62,097 nt of DNA, taken from Tieghemiomyces parasiticus (taxonomy: Eukaryota; Kickxellomycota; Dimargaritomycetes; Dimargaritales; Dimargaritaceae). The notes beneath the pieces are model-generated. The model was not told the DNA's origin, did no database searches, and was given only the letters and a program-made list of their open reading frames with translations. Below are positions 1 through 12,170 of the stretch, in pieces. Position 1 is the stretch's first letter. Every line of letters starts with the position of its first letter. Location: positions 1-62,097 of the forward strand of contig JANBPT010000173.1 of NCBI GenBank assembly GCA_027575765.1, read 5' to 3'. Both the position numbers and the translations under genes were made by a program.

Positions 1-1838
1 GAAATCGCGGAACTTCTGGTTCGACAGCGCCTTGATGGGCGACGTGTAGATGGTCTTGGTCATGTGTTTGAGACTCAGCGACACGGCGTACTCGGCCACT
101 GCCGTTTTGCCCGCCGAGGTGTGGGCCGCTACGAACACCGAGTGGCCCTGCTCCAGGTGATACACCGCCTGCTTCTGGAACGTATCCAGCTCGAATGGGT
201 AGTCGTGGGCCAACACCGGGACCATCTGGGCGAAATTGTCAAACCGGGCGCTCACATCTATCTCGTGGGCCCACTGCCGCTGGTAGCCAGTGGCTGCTGG
301 TGCCACCTGGGTGGCTGGGCGGTAGTCATCAGTGGGCAGTAGGGCGTCGAGCGGTGTGGCCTCCCCAACGTCTGCGGTATCGGGAGCCGGAGGTGGCGAA
401 GCGGACTTCTCCTTAGGGCCCTTGACATTCTCGTCTTTCTCCTCCTCCGTCTCCTCGACCGGGAGTTCAGGTAGGAGTGGAATGTCATCGGATCGTAGCA
501 GGTCGAGGAGGTTGTAGGTGGTTGGTGTAGCAGTACGAGTGACCGTGGGAGTCGAGTCGGCCAAGTTGAGTCCACGATCGAAGCCTGGCGGGATGCTGAG
601 AAGATCCCCTTCGAATAGGGACTGGTCGCCAAAGGGGTCGGCGTCCTGCACCAGTGCTGCTAGGGCATCCACCGAGGGCGCGGCGAGTCCGCCAGGAGCG
701 AACGGTACTCCCGCGGCCGCCCCGCGTACATAGTCGGTGGCCTTTCCCGCAGCCCGGGCGAATGAGACCGAGTTCTGGGCTGTCAGTTCGTCGCCAATGT
801 GAGTGACCTGGGAGTGTGAAATACATGGGTAAAGGGGTTGCATGAAGGCGGCTGATCCATGTTAGGGTTATGGATAATGAGGATATAGAGCCCTCAGGTG
901 GAAGCAGCAGCGCTGAGTAACCCTTGTTGATTTGGCTTAAAATGGTTTCGTCCATCCGCGCGGAACACTGTAATTTACCTGGGTCGTGCCGTTGACAGCC
1001 AAGGTCACCGGATCGCGGACCAATTCGAGCGTCGTGGTCGATGTAACTGACGGAATGCTCAGGAGTGCCGCGTAGTCAGGCTCGCGTTCCCACAGCCTGG
1101 CGAATTGCAAAAGTCGGCCCGGGACACCAGGGAGAAGGGCGAATGGTATTAAGCGGTAGGGTTCAGTCGGTCTCTCTTGATTAGGGTTTGGGACCGATGG
1201 GGTCGCGTAAGCCATACCACAACCTACCTTTGGCAATTGGGGAGCCAGTGGTGGGGCACGGTAGGGTCCGGCCGCAGAAACTGGGACTCAAGGTGTGTGT
1301 TGATTTCCTCTGTAGTCAGGGGCTGGTCGATGGCTAGCGGGAACTGTGCGTGGTACAGCGGGGAAGACCATGACATCCGGGAACGCCGGGATATGGGTAG
1401 GTATAAAAATAATTAGATTGGGGGCGGCTATTTTGCACAGCGGCGAGAGGATATGCAAAGTTGTGTAAATTCTTACCAGCGCAGATCGTGGTGAATCCGA
1501 GGCGTCTCCGGACGCCTGTCGAAGTTCGCTGATGGCATCTTGAAGCGAGCCGAGCAGGCCAGGGAAGGCGCCAGTGTCGAGGCTCTCCAGTATCAGCGGG
1601 GCATCGGGCAACGCTTCAGAGTAGGGTGGACCGGGAGTTGCCGTCGCTGCTTGAAGGATGGTCGGTAAAGCGGTGAGCACAGGTCATGGCTATTCAGGTT
1701 AGTAGTGCAACGAGGAGAATTGGGCCGCTACAGAGTCCGTTGTAATGGCGACCCAGCCTCGGGCGAGGCGCACTACTCACCGGGCGCAGTGGTGGCAGTC
1801 GGTGCGGAAGATGCATCGGTAGCAATGGGGCCGGCCAT
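1..1838 (-). CDS. SKI2: SKI2-type RNA helicase, N-terminal part (runs off left edge)
   Basis: This is the 5' part of a Ski2-like DExH RNA helicase, the motor of the cytoplasmic SKI complex that feeds mRNA to the exosome. I join five exons on the minus strand: 1838-1781, 1646-1477, 1343-1228, 1096-979 and 807-1. All junctions are GT..AG and in phase, giving 423 residues before the window edge. The last exon shows the N-terminal helicase core: a [12 protein letters not shown] segment, the Walker A motif AAHTSAGKT, and [15 protein letters not shown] just before the edge. This wording fits SKI2 (SKIV2L) better than MTR4. The upstream stretch (PHHWLPNC, then [11 protein letters not shown]) resembles the Ski2 N-terminal arm. 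The DEVH box and the rest lie outside the window. The first intron has another possible acceptor (TAG at about 1691), but only the GCAG acceptor at 1647 keeps the frame. TRS23 is divergent, 399 bp away. Confidence 0.9.
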
Positions 1839-2237
1839 GGCGGGGGAAACGGTGTCGGCGTCGAGGGTTGGGCCGCGAATAGACTGTGATTGGCGAGAGG
1901 TTGGAACCTAACGGTCGGAATAAGGATTGAGTTACGTAAATCTGCACAATGCGCTAGTCTGAGGCGGGAGTGCTGGCTATGCGGGTAAAGGCTGGTTGAC
2001 TTGCCCAGCGGACTGCACTTCGAGATGTGTGTGTGTGTGGGGGGGGGGGATCACTCATTTAGTCGCGCTTGGGACCAGGATTCCAGGTGACTGTGAGGCT
2101 CGGTTAACTCGCTCCGTACTTCACCCTTATGCATCCGTAGGGCGCCTTTCCCACTACTCATTTTTAACCCGTCTCCCACTTCACAGCACATCTAGGCATC
2201 CCGACTCTAAGGGCAGGACATTCCAGCTCTGACTACC
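1839..2237. promoter_or_regulatory. Shared divergent promoter of SKI2 and TRS23
   Basis: This 399-bp stretch lies between the two divergent start codons. It contains a short GT dinucleotide run that passes directly into an 11-base G run (about 2026-2049). No coding region is visible. Promoter function is inferred from position only. Confidence 0.5.
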
Positions 2238-2996
2238 ATGATTCTCTCCTTGTACATCATCAACAAGGCCGGCGGCCTAGTGTACCAGCGAGACTTCAAC
2301 GAGAGCCTCAACCGGCTGTCTAGCAACGACTACCTAATTCTCGCCGGCACGTTCCACAGGTATGTTGGACTAAAGGGCGCTGTCGATAGGGCCCCGCCTG
2401 TGCTTCCAGGTTTTTGAAGTGGTCGCTGAGTGTAAGGGCGAGGTTGGCCAGGCGCGAGGCCAAGTACTCTCAGGCCAAAAGCCTCGCTATCTATTCGGCT
2501 CTGACGCTATACTTCTACCTCGCCCTCTATTTCTCGCCACAGCATCCATGCCATCACAACCCGTATCTCACCTGTAGGCAATTCGGAGGGTATCGAGCTA
2601 CTTGAGGCCGATGGCTTCAAGCTCCACTGCTTCCAGACCGTGACGGGTAAGTAAAGGAGGTTCAGGGGGGCATCTTTCCTACGTTGGCTATTCAGAGCCG
2701 GGGGTTTTCACCCTTCGACCCGACGGCATAGAGCGTGGTCTTGATACTAACGTTATCCGGGGGCTTCTTCTTCAACCCCCCCCCACGTTTTACCCCGCCC
2801 TTGTGACGTGAGCTACTCAGGCATCAAGTTCCTACTTATCACCGACCCGGCCCACCCGAACACCGACGCTGCCCTGCGCCGTATCTACCGGCTCTATAGC
2901 GACTTCGTCATGAAGAATCCATTCTACACGCCAGACATGCCTATTCGCGCTGAGCTCTTTGACCAGAGTCTCCAGCGGACGATTCCATCGCTTTAA
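2238..2996 (+). CDS. TRS23: TRAPP complex subunit TRAPPC4 / Trs23
   Basis: Core subunit of the TRAPP complexes, which act as Rab exchange factors and tethers in ER-Golgi transport. Three exons join in phase: 2238-2359, 2543-2646 and 2821-2996, giving 133 residues, close to the short fungal and animal sybindin-like form. The N-terminus [20 protein letters not shown] is the longin-type start of the family. Exon 2 carries [20 protein letters not shown], and exon 3 carries [25 protein letters not shown] and [12 protein letters not shown]. All of these are hallmark Trs23/TRAPPC4 stretches. The second intron contains a nine-base C run (2776-2784) upstream of its acceptor. The gene faces DNAJC9 tail to tail across about 380 bp. 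Confidence 0.95.
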
Positions 2997-3374
2997 ACCT
3001 TTTTCTTTTATCGTTTCCACTACCTGTACCGGTTACCACTTGCTCGTTCGATGAAGTCTCTTATACCACCCAGCTCCCGTATTGACTGAGCCCTCTCTCC
3101 GGCGGGTGCCATTTCTCCTGTCCTTGTACCTCTAACATTTAATCACATTTATCCATTCCATGAATTGCCGCTCCCTCACCCGCTATCGAATAATTTCGTG
3201 TTTAGTTCCGACCAGTTGAAGGACTCACCTGTTTATTATAGCAGTGTGAACCTAACCAGATTTAACGTTACCTAGAGTGTTTTACAGGGAATATTTTTAA
3301 CTATTTAAAAAAAAATACCGTACGATAACTACCATCCACAACAAACCTGGAATCATAACTCGCTCCCAAGGGCG
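2997..3374. other. Intergenic 3' region, TRS23/DNAJC9
   Basis: AT-rich convergent 3' region containing an A run near 3307-3315. I see no gene, repeat or RNA in it. Confidence 0.5.
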
Positions 3375-4415
3375 CTAGGACTTGACTTTCTTGGCCTTGG
3401 GCTTGGCTGCCTTTGCCTTATTGCCAAATAGCTTGGCCTGTAGGGCAGCGAATTCTTCTTCGCTGGGCTCCGCGGGGACCGGTTCGGGGGCGGCTTTACG
3501 GGCCCTCTTACCCTTGCTCTTAGGGGCAGCGTATTTGGCCTCCAGATTGGCGAGGAGGTTATCCATCCGCTGGCGACCGCGTTGTTGGATCAGGGCCCTC
3601 AGCTGGTCGGTGCCCTCATCATCGTCATCCTCGCCGTTACCATCGACGCTTTCGTCCTGCTCCCGCGCCCGGCGAGACCGCTTCCGATCCTTTTGTTGGA
3701 GGCCCAGCTCGGCGGCCAGGACTGCAGCCTCTTTCGCCTCCTGCTCGGCAGCACGACGCCGGCGGGAGTGGGTAGCGGCATTGAATGGCCGGTAGGCCTT
3801 AAACGACGGTAGGGACCGGTCGGCGATGGCCGCGTCCAGGAGCGTGCGGAACCGTTGCTCGTCATCAACCGTACACAGTGGAACGGTAGCTAGAATCTGG
3901 TCCATGTCACCCTCGGTTTCCGTATAGGCGCGAATCAGATCGTCACGTTCCTCGGCCGACTCACGGTACGTCGCAGCGAAGGCGTCAATGGTGTCGGTGG
4001 TAACCAGGTCACGGAACATTTCGTCAAAGTAAGCGTCCCAGTCCCTGCCCTCACCTTCCTCGGCCAGGTCATCCAGCAGGTCGTCGTTCACCTGACCCGT
4101 GCGGTCGTACCGGCGACGTCGCGCCTCATTAGACAGAATGTCGTAAGCCAAACTAAGCTGCTGGAACCGCTGGGTCCACTGTCGCTCCAGGTTAGCCAAC
4201 GCCTCCGTCGCCAGTGCCTCCGGGGTAGGTCGCGACTGCGGAAACTTGTCCGGGTGGTAGCGAAGGGCTAACCGGCGGTAGGCCATCTTGATTTGCTGAC
4301 CAGTGGCCGCACTCTCGACCTCCAGGATACTGTACAGAGACGGCGGGTCGGCATCGTCCGTGGTCTCGACCACAGGGTCAGTAAGGAGGCGGTTGAGGCG
4401 TTCGCGTTGGGCCAT
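3375..4415 (-). CDS. DNAJC9-like J-domain histone co-chaperone
   Basis: Single-exon gene for 346 residues. The J domain occupies about residues 26-95 with the HPD triad at 54-56 (LRYHPDKF), so it should recruit and stimulate Hsp70. The region after the J domain fits DNAJC9 closely: RDWDAYFDEMF, then DAFAATYRESAEERDDL, then ETEGDMDQIL, followed by an arginine-rich RRRRAAEQEAKEA helix. DNAJC9 is known as an H3-H4 co-chaperone; that role here is inferred from family membership. The C-terminus is acidic then strongly basic (SKGKRARKAAPEP and KAAKPKAKKVKS), which suggests a nuclear protein. The frame stays open upstream to 4604, but the conserved region and an ATG in a plausible context favour 4415. 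SRP72 follows upstream on the same strand. Confidence 0.9.
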   Translation of the reverse strand: MAQRERLNRLLTDPVVETTDDADPPSLYSILEVESAATGQQIKMAYRRLALRYHPDKFPQSRPTPEALATEALANLERQWTQRFQQLSLAYDILSNEARRRRYDRTGQVNDDLLDDLAEEGEGRDWDAYFDEMFRDLVTTDTIDAFAATYRESAEERDDLIRAYTETEGDMDQILATVPLCTVDDEQRFRTLLDAAIADRSLPSFKAYRPFNAATHSRRRRAAEQEAKEAAVLAAELGLQQKDRKRSRRAREQDESVDGNGEDDDDEGTDQLRALIQQRGRQRMDNLLANLEAKYAAPKSKGKRARKAAPEPVPAEPSEEEFAALQAKLFGNKAKAAKPKAKKVKS

Positions 4416-4838
4416 GGTGAATGTGCGGGAATGCTTGAATACGTAAGGAAAAGAAAGTAAATAAAAATTGTCTGGAATGTAAAGTAAATGGCGGCAAGGG
4501 AAGGGCGCGTTAATGAACGGTTCATTTCTGAAGGAGGTGCTCCGCGGCAGCTGATAAGTGTTTATCGGTCGAGCCAGCCGTAAATGTAAACAGCGCATAG
4601 CCAATCAACTCAATGGACAGCGCGGGGCTTTGCTTGGTGGGTAATCATTCCCTGTAGCTTTGTAGTTGCTAAGCGGCAGCGTTTAGGGACCTTACATGAC
4701 CCCTTTGGCCACCCAACATGACTGCCTCACAGTTAGGAGTGCAGACGATAAGATTTTATTGCGGCTCGAGTGCAAAATGCGTTGTGATAAGAGTTCAGTC
4801 CTAGACTCTTCATCAGCTGGTCCTCACAGGAGGTAGGT
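4416..4838. other. Intergenic region between DNAJC9 and SRP72
   Basis: Same-strand spacer of 423 bp holding the DNAJC9 promoter and the SRP72 3' end, including a likely polyadenylation signal. No gene seen. Confidence 0.5.
4755..4760 (-). terminator. AATAAA polyadenylation signal of SRP72
   Basis: AATAAA on the minus strand, about 80 bp after the SRP72 stop codon. Confidence 0.5.
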
Positions 4839-7236
4839 CTACCACTTGCCCCCCAGCTTGGGATTTTTGGCCCGACCTTTGCCCTTAGCCTTGGGCTTAC
4901 CGGACGGTTTGGTGGAGACCAGGGTCGGCGTGGGTATCTCGGCCGGAGTTTCAGGTTGAGGTGCGGCCCCGCCAATGTTGGCACTACCGGTACCGCCCAG
5001 GCCGGATTCTTCACCGGGGATTGCCGAGCCCTGAGGCCCATCCTTGCCGCGGCGGCCCTGAACCCCCCGCTTACCCTTACCGGCCTTAACATTGGACCGC
5101 TGGTGCAGCGGCAGCCAACGCTCGGGATCAACCTTGGCGTTCGAGTCAGTGGCATACTTGGCGCGGTGCTTTGCACGCAACTTAAGGCGCTGGGCACGCT
5201 TGCGGGCGACGCTGGCCTCGCCGGTACCCACAGCGGTGGCATCTCGTTTGAGCGACCGGCGCAGCTTAAGACCAGCCAAGGTCGTCTCTAGCTGATCAAC
5301 GTCGGTGTCCTCCACCGGTGGGAGGGTGGGGAGGGACGGCAGGTAGGTCTGCGCAGCGCTTACGTCGGTCTCAGCGAGGGCCAGCACGAGTGCCGCGGTG
5401 TGGCGGTCGTTTGTAGGGTCGCGCTGGACTAGCTTCTGAAAGTCCCGTACGGCAGCGTCCAGTTCTCCGGTTTCCAGGTGGTACTGGCCGCGCTGGTGGA
5501 GCACGGCGGCAGGGAGGTCGTCCTGCGAATAATGTATTTTGAAGGGAAGCGGGGCGGGTGGCGAAGGAAAATTGGCGCGCAGCCTGTGTTAGGGTGCGGC
5601 GGCTGAAGCCAGGGTTCAGCCCCGAACCGTCCAGATAGGCCGAGACCGGAGGGTTTAGGCCATGCACCGATAATCCCTCAAATGGATTATAATATTCACC
5701 ACTTACCGGGTTGGTTACGGAGGAGGCCCAGTGGGCATTGGCGTCCTTCATGATGGCGGCAGCCCCCGCTGGGTCGCCCAGTTTGGCGTACAGCCAGAGT
5801 AAGACCGCCACGGGCCCCGCCTGGTATCGGTCGATCGCCGTGAGCGACTGCAGGTGGGTCTGGAAGGTGTCCAGGGCGTCGCGGTACCGGCCCATCTGCA
5901 GCTGTGCCTGGGTGAAAGCCAGTCCGTACGCACGAACCTCGGGGTGCGCTGCGGTGAGTTCTCTTAGCTCGGCCAGGCCCGTCTGTGGGTTACGCTGGGC
6001 GAAGTAGGTGGCGGCCTGGAGCAAAGCGAACCCCGGGTATCCCGGAAAGAGGCGCTGGAACTTGCGGCAGTCACGACGGACGGCCGAGTGGCGACCAAGG
6101 TGGAACTTGAGCAGGGCGCTGTTGAACGCCAGGACGCGACGCTGCTCCTTGAGGAGGCGGGCATCGTGGAGGCCGAGGTTCTTGCGGCGTAGCGTCACAG
6201 CCGTCTGGTGGATGGAGGCATGGGTCCCGGCTGCAGCTAGATTCTGGGCCACCACGGCTGCGGTAGAACTGTCCACCATCGTATCACCCTTGGCCGGCGG
6301 GCTGGTAAAGAACTTGGTGTAGATGGTCTCGGCGGTGTCCAGCTTTCCCTGCAGCTGGTACACGTGGCCCAGCTGGAGCTCGATGATGGCCGCCTCGCGG
6401 TCCACCTCCGCCGCGGGAAGCTGCTCGACAGCCCCGGCCTGCCGACAGATCCGCAGGGCGTGTTGGAGCAGCGCCTCAGCTTTGGCGTACTGACCAGCGC
6501 AGATGCGGCGACAAGCGGAGTTGTAGGCCAGCTCGTACGTCTCGCGGTTGTCATTATCGGGTGACGCTGCGGCGGTCGGGTCAGCTTGCCCAGTCTGGAG
6601 GTTGTAGCCCACCTGGGCGGCGATGTAGTTGGTGAGCAGATCAGTACGCTCCGTCCCGTCCGAGCCGGCCCGCTGGAGAAGCTGTTCGTAGATATTCATG
6701 GCCGCGACATAATCCGCCTGGCGGTAGTAAATCTGAGCACGTAGCTTCTGGTGGGCAGTGGCGTCGTAAGGGCCAGTAGCGGATAAGCCACCTTGGGTGT
6801 CCAGGGTGCGTAGCGCATCAGCGAGGTCACCTGTACGATACTGGCAGTAAGCCTCCTCGTACTGGAGCTCGGTGACACCGTGCTGGCGGGCTGACGCCAG
6901 GGAATTTAGGGCGGCGGTGTACTTGTCCTCGCGAATTAAACAGGCCACCAGAACGCGGTAGGCATCAGCATCACGGGGTTCGTTTGCGAGGACTGCAAAG
7001 GGACCACGAGGGAGGGGTGTAGTAAATGATTGGGATTGGACCGATTATGAAGGGTTATTCAGGATGGGGAACAATAACTACGTGTCCTCTTTCCCTGCAA
7101 TCGAAGCCTATGACGGGGGTCCCAGGTACAATTTACAAGGTTACTTACTAGTACGACAAACGGTAACCGCCTGGGCAAAGTCACCCGCATCGACCGCTTG
7201 GGCCAAGGTGCCGTACGCTTCGACGGTAGTGGCCAT
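4839..7236 (-). CDS. SRP72: Signal recognition particle subunit SRP72
   Basis: Largest protein of the signal recognition particle; with SRP68 it binds the S domain of SRP RNA in co-translational targeting to the ER. Three exons join in phase: 7236-7149, 6992-5707 and 5522-4839, giving 685 residues, against about 670 in man. The first junction rebuilds ILANEPRDADAYRVL, typical of the N-terminal TPR region. Exon 2 is a long array of TPR-like helices (for example YEEAYCQYRTGDLADALRTL and YNSACRRICAGQYAKAEALL). Exon 3 ends in the lysine-rich RNA-binding tail with the family signature DPERWLPLHQRS near residues 585-597, then KGKRGVQGRRGKDGPQGS. The intron between exons 2 and 3 happens to stay open, so naive translation reads through it. 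Tat-SF1 is divergent, 348 bp away. Confidence 0.95.
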
Positions 7237-7584
7237 GGTAGGGAAAGTGACGAAGGGTTTAGATAAAAGGCAAAATTGAGCGAATGATGGTGACGATGAG
7301 AGTTTGAATGGGGTTGGGGTGGTAGATTTACTCTGCGGCTACGGGGGTAGCTGGGCTCCGAATATGTCGTGGGGGAACGGACTCCGCCAAGTGGTGGTGC
7401 ATCGCGAAGCCGCGCTTTCCTACCAGATTGGGTCCCTGCGTCGCGGGTTGAGACATGCCACCCTCCATGTGCCCTCTTCGGACATATTCTTCCAGGCCTC
7501 CAACGTTACCCAAAACTCTACTCGATTCGTTTCCAAGACTGGTGCATTTCTTTAGTTCCCCCCCCCAGTGCCTTACCCGCAGCC
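7237..7584. promoter_or_regulatory. Divergent promoter, SRP72 / Tat-SF1
   Basis: This 348-bp region separates two start codons on opposite strands. A nine-base C run (about 7559-7567) lies just upstream of the Tat-SF1 ATG. No conserved gene seen. Confidence 0.45.
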
Positions 7585-9851
7585 ATGCCCAACTTCCCCA
7601 AGGCTGACGATTTTGAGTCGGACCCCCGAGTCGACCTGCTACCAGAGACTGACAAATGGGTCTTTACCGACGAGCAAGACGGGCTTGAGTACGAGTACGA
7701 CCCCGACCGGGCGGCCTGGTTCCCTATGGTAAGCATTAGTTACGGAGGCTGACCATAAGCGTCACGAAGCCAGTGGCAGGTTGGCCCGTTTGTCTTTGAG
7801 CAATGCTGATATTGCGTATCTCCTTTCCACCGGCCTATTACTATACCAGTGGAATGAGGCCCTAGTTGAGTCACAACAGTCCGCTTACGGCACGGCCATA
7901 CCGAGCCACGAAATTGCCGAATCCGCTAGTGACAAGCGGAAACGCCTGCTCGAGACCCAATCGACTAAGGTATGTCCAAAGAGCGCAGCGTCGGTTGCAA
8001 GTCAACCTCGCAACCGAATTTATTGCGAGTGGCTTATTGCCGCCTTACGCTTTCGGCCGTCGCATTGCTAGGGACAGGCGGCGTGCCATAGTTAACGCGT
8101 CCGCTCTTTCCCGCATACCCTCCACGACCACTCCAGACAACTAAGCGGAAAATAAACAGCGCCGGCGAAACTCAGAAACCGCCGGTCAAGAGCGTGTACA
8201 TTCAAGGCCTCCCAACGGACGTCACCGTCGATGAGCTTAAGGCGACTTTCAGTCGATTCGGACTCATTATGGAAGACTTCGAGACAAGTAAGTTGCGACT
8301 CGCGAATACGGGTTGGTGTTTTAGAAGACTCCGGCCTAACTTGGGCTGTGGCACCTTCCATGGCACATAAATTGCCCCTTCCCGGCCGGATGTACTGACA
8401 GATACGGATTACACAACACCTGGTGCGCTTCCGTCAACCTCAGAACGCCCCAAGATCAAGCTTTACACCAATGAGGACGGTACGCCCAAGGGCGACGCCC
8501 TGATTACGTATTTCAAGCCGGAATCCGTGCCCCTGGCCATCAACCTGATGGACGACGCCCCGCTGCGGCCAGGAGGCGGTGACAATCTGCGGGTCAGCGA
8601 GGTAAGTGCGGTCACAATTCCCGACTGCGAAACACGCAAATGCGGGGCGATTGGTGATTCACACTTGGGTCGCACATACGTTATAAGCTTACCTACGACC
8701 ACGTTATAATATGCCTTTCTCACCTCTTCAGGCCGAGTTCAAAATCAAGGAATCGGCCTCTGCCGACGGGGGAAATTCGGAGGCCCGGGCCAAAGTGGAC
8801 GCCCGCAAGAAAAAGATGCGACTCCAGCAGATGGAAAAGTAAGTGGCCTTCTGCTCAGCCTTACCCGGTCGGTACAAGGCTTACGCGTCCAAGGTACTCG
8901 GGCCTTAACGTATATCCCGCCCATGCTACCACCATCCCCCTCCCTGTCCATGTCCCTCCACCCCTACCTTTGCCATCCAGAAAATTGACCTGGTTCGAGA
9001 GCGAGGAACCAACCATCAGCGAGAAACACCGTAAGACTGTGATTCTGAAGCACATGTTCGATCCGGCGGAGTTTGATGTAAGTCGCACGGTGAGGTCTAG
9101 CGGATTTCTGAACAGCTGTAAATGGTGTACCTGCCTCCTGTCCCTCTCCCCTAACGTCACGATACCTGTCCACCACTCTCCTTAATAATGACGGTGATTC
9201 CAGGAGGACCCAACTTTACTGCTGGACCTCAAGGAGGACATCCGGCATGAGTGCGAAAAGCTTGGCGAAGTGACCGTGGTCAAGCTATTTGATGTAAGTC
9301 ATTGGGGCAATGCTAGTGAAGCCAATGGCGGATGGTTACGGCTGGTATCGTAAATGAAAGATATACTGAGCCTCCGGCGACCTGTCAGCACAGTACTTCA
9401 TCTCTTCGTTTCATTCTATATACTAGAACTTACCCCGAATTGATTACCTGCAACCCCCTCTCTCCACCCCGGGCTTGGACCAACCAGAAATCCTCAGATG
9501 GCGTCGTATCGGTTAAGTACACTGACAAGGCCAGTGCCGCCGCCTGTGTGGAGGTAAGGAAGTGGTCAAGCCACATTTCACGGTCTTCAGTTGGCGTCAG
9601 CCACTTGGATGCATCACTCACTACCTCTGTAGACTTGGCTAACCATGGCTGGCATTACATCACTCCGTGCTACCCGACCTCTACCACCCCAGCTCATGAA
9701 CGGCCGATGGTTTGGCGGACGCCAAGTGGAGGCCGCCATCTTTGACGGCAAGGGCAAGTACGAGCAGTCCAACGTCAAGGAAAGTGATGAGCAGACGGCG
9801 GAACGCCTGGAGAAGTTCGCCGCCTGGCTCGAAGAGGACGCAGACGCCTGA
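7585..9851 (+). CDS. CUS2: Tat-SF1 / Cus2-like U2 snRNP splicing factor
   Basis: Nuclear RNA-binding protein of the Tat-SF1/Cus2 family, which contacts U2 snRNP (SF3B1) and helps prespliceosome assembly. Nine small exons join in phase: 7585-7728, 7850-7969, 8146-8287, 8402-8601, 8732-8838, 8981-9077, 9204-9293, 9488-9553 and 9693-9851. They give about 374 residues. The start of exon 3 is uncertain: 8176 would also stay in frame and drop ten residues. Family marks in order are KWVFTDEQDGLEYEYD, RRM1 (VYIQGLPTDVTVDELKATF, IKLYTNEDGTPKGDALITYF), KKLTWFESEE, and a C-terminal UHM-type RRM with FDPAEF, DLKEDIRHECEKLGEV and the RWF signature in MNGRWFGGRQVEAAIFDG. It is the most intron-rich gene for its size in the window. 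Confidence 0.93.
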
Positions 9852-12170
9852 TTCTAACCCACCAGAGAAGCTTGGTTTCACCGCTCAGCAGTTTTCAGCA
9901 AGGATCACACTTTAAGGTATTAAAATATGTTGTAGATGACACTAAAGAAACGTGGGGTGGCACATACCTCATCAGTAAACAGCTAACTGATTTGTCATGG
10001 AGGGTGCCGTCCCGATACGTCTCGACAACTTGCTCATAATACCCTTCCACCTCCTTAATTGATAACTCCGAGTACAGAACCTGTACACTAAATCCAAGAT
10101 GGCCAGCACCTCGTCCAAAAATGCGAACCTATCAGCGAATTCCATCCGTGGCCCTGGTGCTGACTGGTAGTTCCCATTGATGACCCTCGCTATGCCGACC
10201 GGCTTTACCCAGCTGCCCAATGTACGGTGGTGAGACCTCATACTCGGTTGGTATGTGGTTTACCCCGCTACGGGCGTCGGTTCGTTCGGCACCGTCAGGT
10301 TGAAAAACACCGAGATGAAGGTAGAGAAGCAGACGTTGACAGGGCGCTTCACATATCGACTGATTGAGCGGCAAAAGAAGGGGGGGGAGTACTTCGGCCG
10401 ATTGATTCAAAGGATGGCATCCCCCTGACTCAGTACTGGCACACATTGGGCTGCTGACCGTTAGCCTCACGATTAGCATCGCACGGGGCGGTCGGTCCGA
10501 CGCCGAAGTGCCCACATGGGACTTGACGGTCCTCACAGTCGGTTGATTTCGAAATTGCTAGGATGGACCGTTCAGTTTACCGTAAAAACGTTGCTGTAGG
10601 GCGAATTCCCCATACCAGCGCACTTTGGGCCCCTGGTTGCCAGGGTGTTTGGAATGGCGCCTGGAGGGCATGAGCCCGTCAGCTCCGCTTCCCCGCCAGA
10701 CCCTGACCTACTTCACCGGTGGAGATGAGGGGCATTAAGGCATTATCCCTAAACCCAAGCTTGTCACTTCGTTTCTACTCAGCAAGGAGTAATGTCCTGT
10801 AGTCGGCACTGGCTCTGCTGGGTTGACAAGACCCACTGCAATCGGTAGCTGCTTCCGTGATGCATCAACTACCTGGACAACAGTCCGAAGCGGACACGTA
10901 ACGCAGAGCATGCTAGGGTGGTAGTTGGCCCCCAAGTATTGAACCGACATGTACCTAGGGTCGATGTCAGCGGTTGGACTTGTCATACTTAATCGGGGGT
11001 CAACCTGACCAACTCTGGGCGGCCCGGAAACAATAGAGTCCGTCTGGCCAACCTTGATACTCCCACACCGCGCTGGTTAAGCTTCCAGCCATAACCACTG
11101 AGCTGGGTAGAAATGTTCGACCTACAGTAACGTGCCCTGGTTTAAAGCCGTCGCCGGTTTTGTGTGACATGCCCCTATCTACAAACACCACTGTTCATGG
11201 TTTGTCCACAGCGCACCAGGCCGCCGCTGGTCGATTTGAACGACACTCCGCTATCCCCTGCAGGCGCCACCTCGTCACTCCCCTTGATCAACTATCGACC
11301 GCATTGGTCACCTTTCTTTCCTTCGTTTAAGTCCCCTGGACAACTCACCAACCCCACTCGGCTGCTACCCATTGACCAGGGGCTGCCTCCCCGCGAGGGG
11401 CATTTTTGACTAAGATCCACTATCGTAAGTCTGATCCCCGTGTAGAACTGCCGTGGTTGCCGCACGGGAGGAGAAGTACGCATGCCATTACTGTCCATAG
11501 CCCCCATTCTGCACCAAGTGTCTCCTGCTTTTCGCAAGACACCCCCTTTCAACTGAACCGTGAGTGATCCGGTAAACATGCCGGCCCCTTCTGTGCTACC
11601 ATGGCCCCTCCCGACGTTAGCTTTGGAACAGATACTGAGAACCCGTCCTTCGCCCGGCTTCACCCCCCCCGCCTCCGATCGTTGCCGCGCTGATCTCGCC
11701 AGTGCCAGCAGTTTGTGAACCTGCACCAAAACATACCCGCACCATTCCCTCAGGAGGTTGTTTATCAATCCTGTTCGATGGCGTTTATCTGCCACTATCG
11801 CCTAGTATAAAAAGTTACGGGTTAAATTGCGTAGCCCAGGTACCTACTTCTCCGTATATAGTATCCACCGATCGCTGTTACTGCCAAATCTCCAATTCCA
11901 CGACTTACACATCTAACTTTGGTACCCGCCTCGATTGCCACGTCTGCGGGAAGCGGCCCGTGCTTGTTTGTCGATTGTTTATAGCTTATATTGCACAACC
12001 CACCATCTGTTGCTCTACATGTGGTCACGTACCCTCGGGTTCATGAGCCATTCCATTGCTTACTTATAGTGTAATACTTTTAAACCGGCTTACAGAGCAG
12101 TCCGCCCCCAATTAGTATCGGGATCATATATCGGAAACTTACCCATTTTGAATTATACTCCTTTTACATC
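9852..12170. other. Gene-poor gap before the 7TM gene
   Basis: 2.3 kb without a supportable gene. Several open frames of 60-170 codons occur on both strands, but none shows family motifs or exon-like continuation. A G run sits at about 10380-10387. The last few hundred bases presumably hold the promoter of the membrane-protein gene. Confidence 0.5.

Noticed and set aside
1160..1200. TTAGGG-like telomere motif near 1180-1190
   Set aside because: Single occurrence within an intron of SKI2; no array, so not a telomere relic.
11292..11795. 167-codon open frame on the minus strand in the 10-12 kb gap
   Set aside because: No recognisable motif and surrounded by equally long random frames; GC-rich DNA gives such frames by chance.
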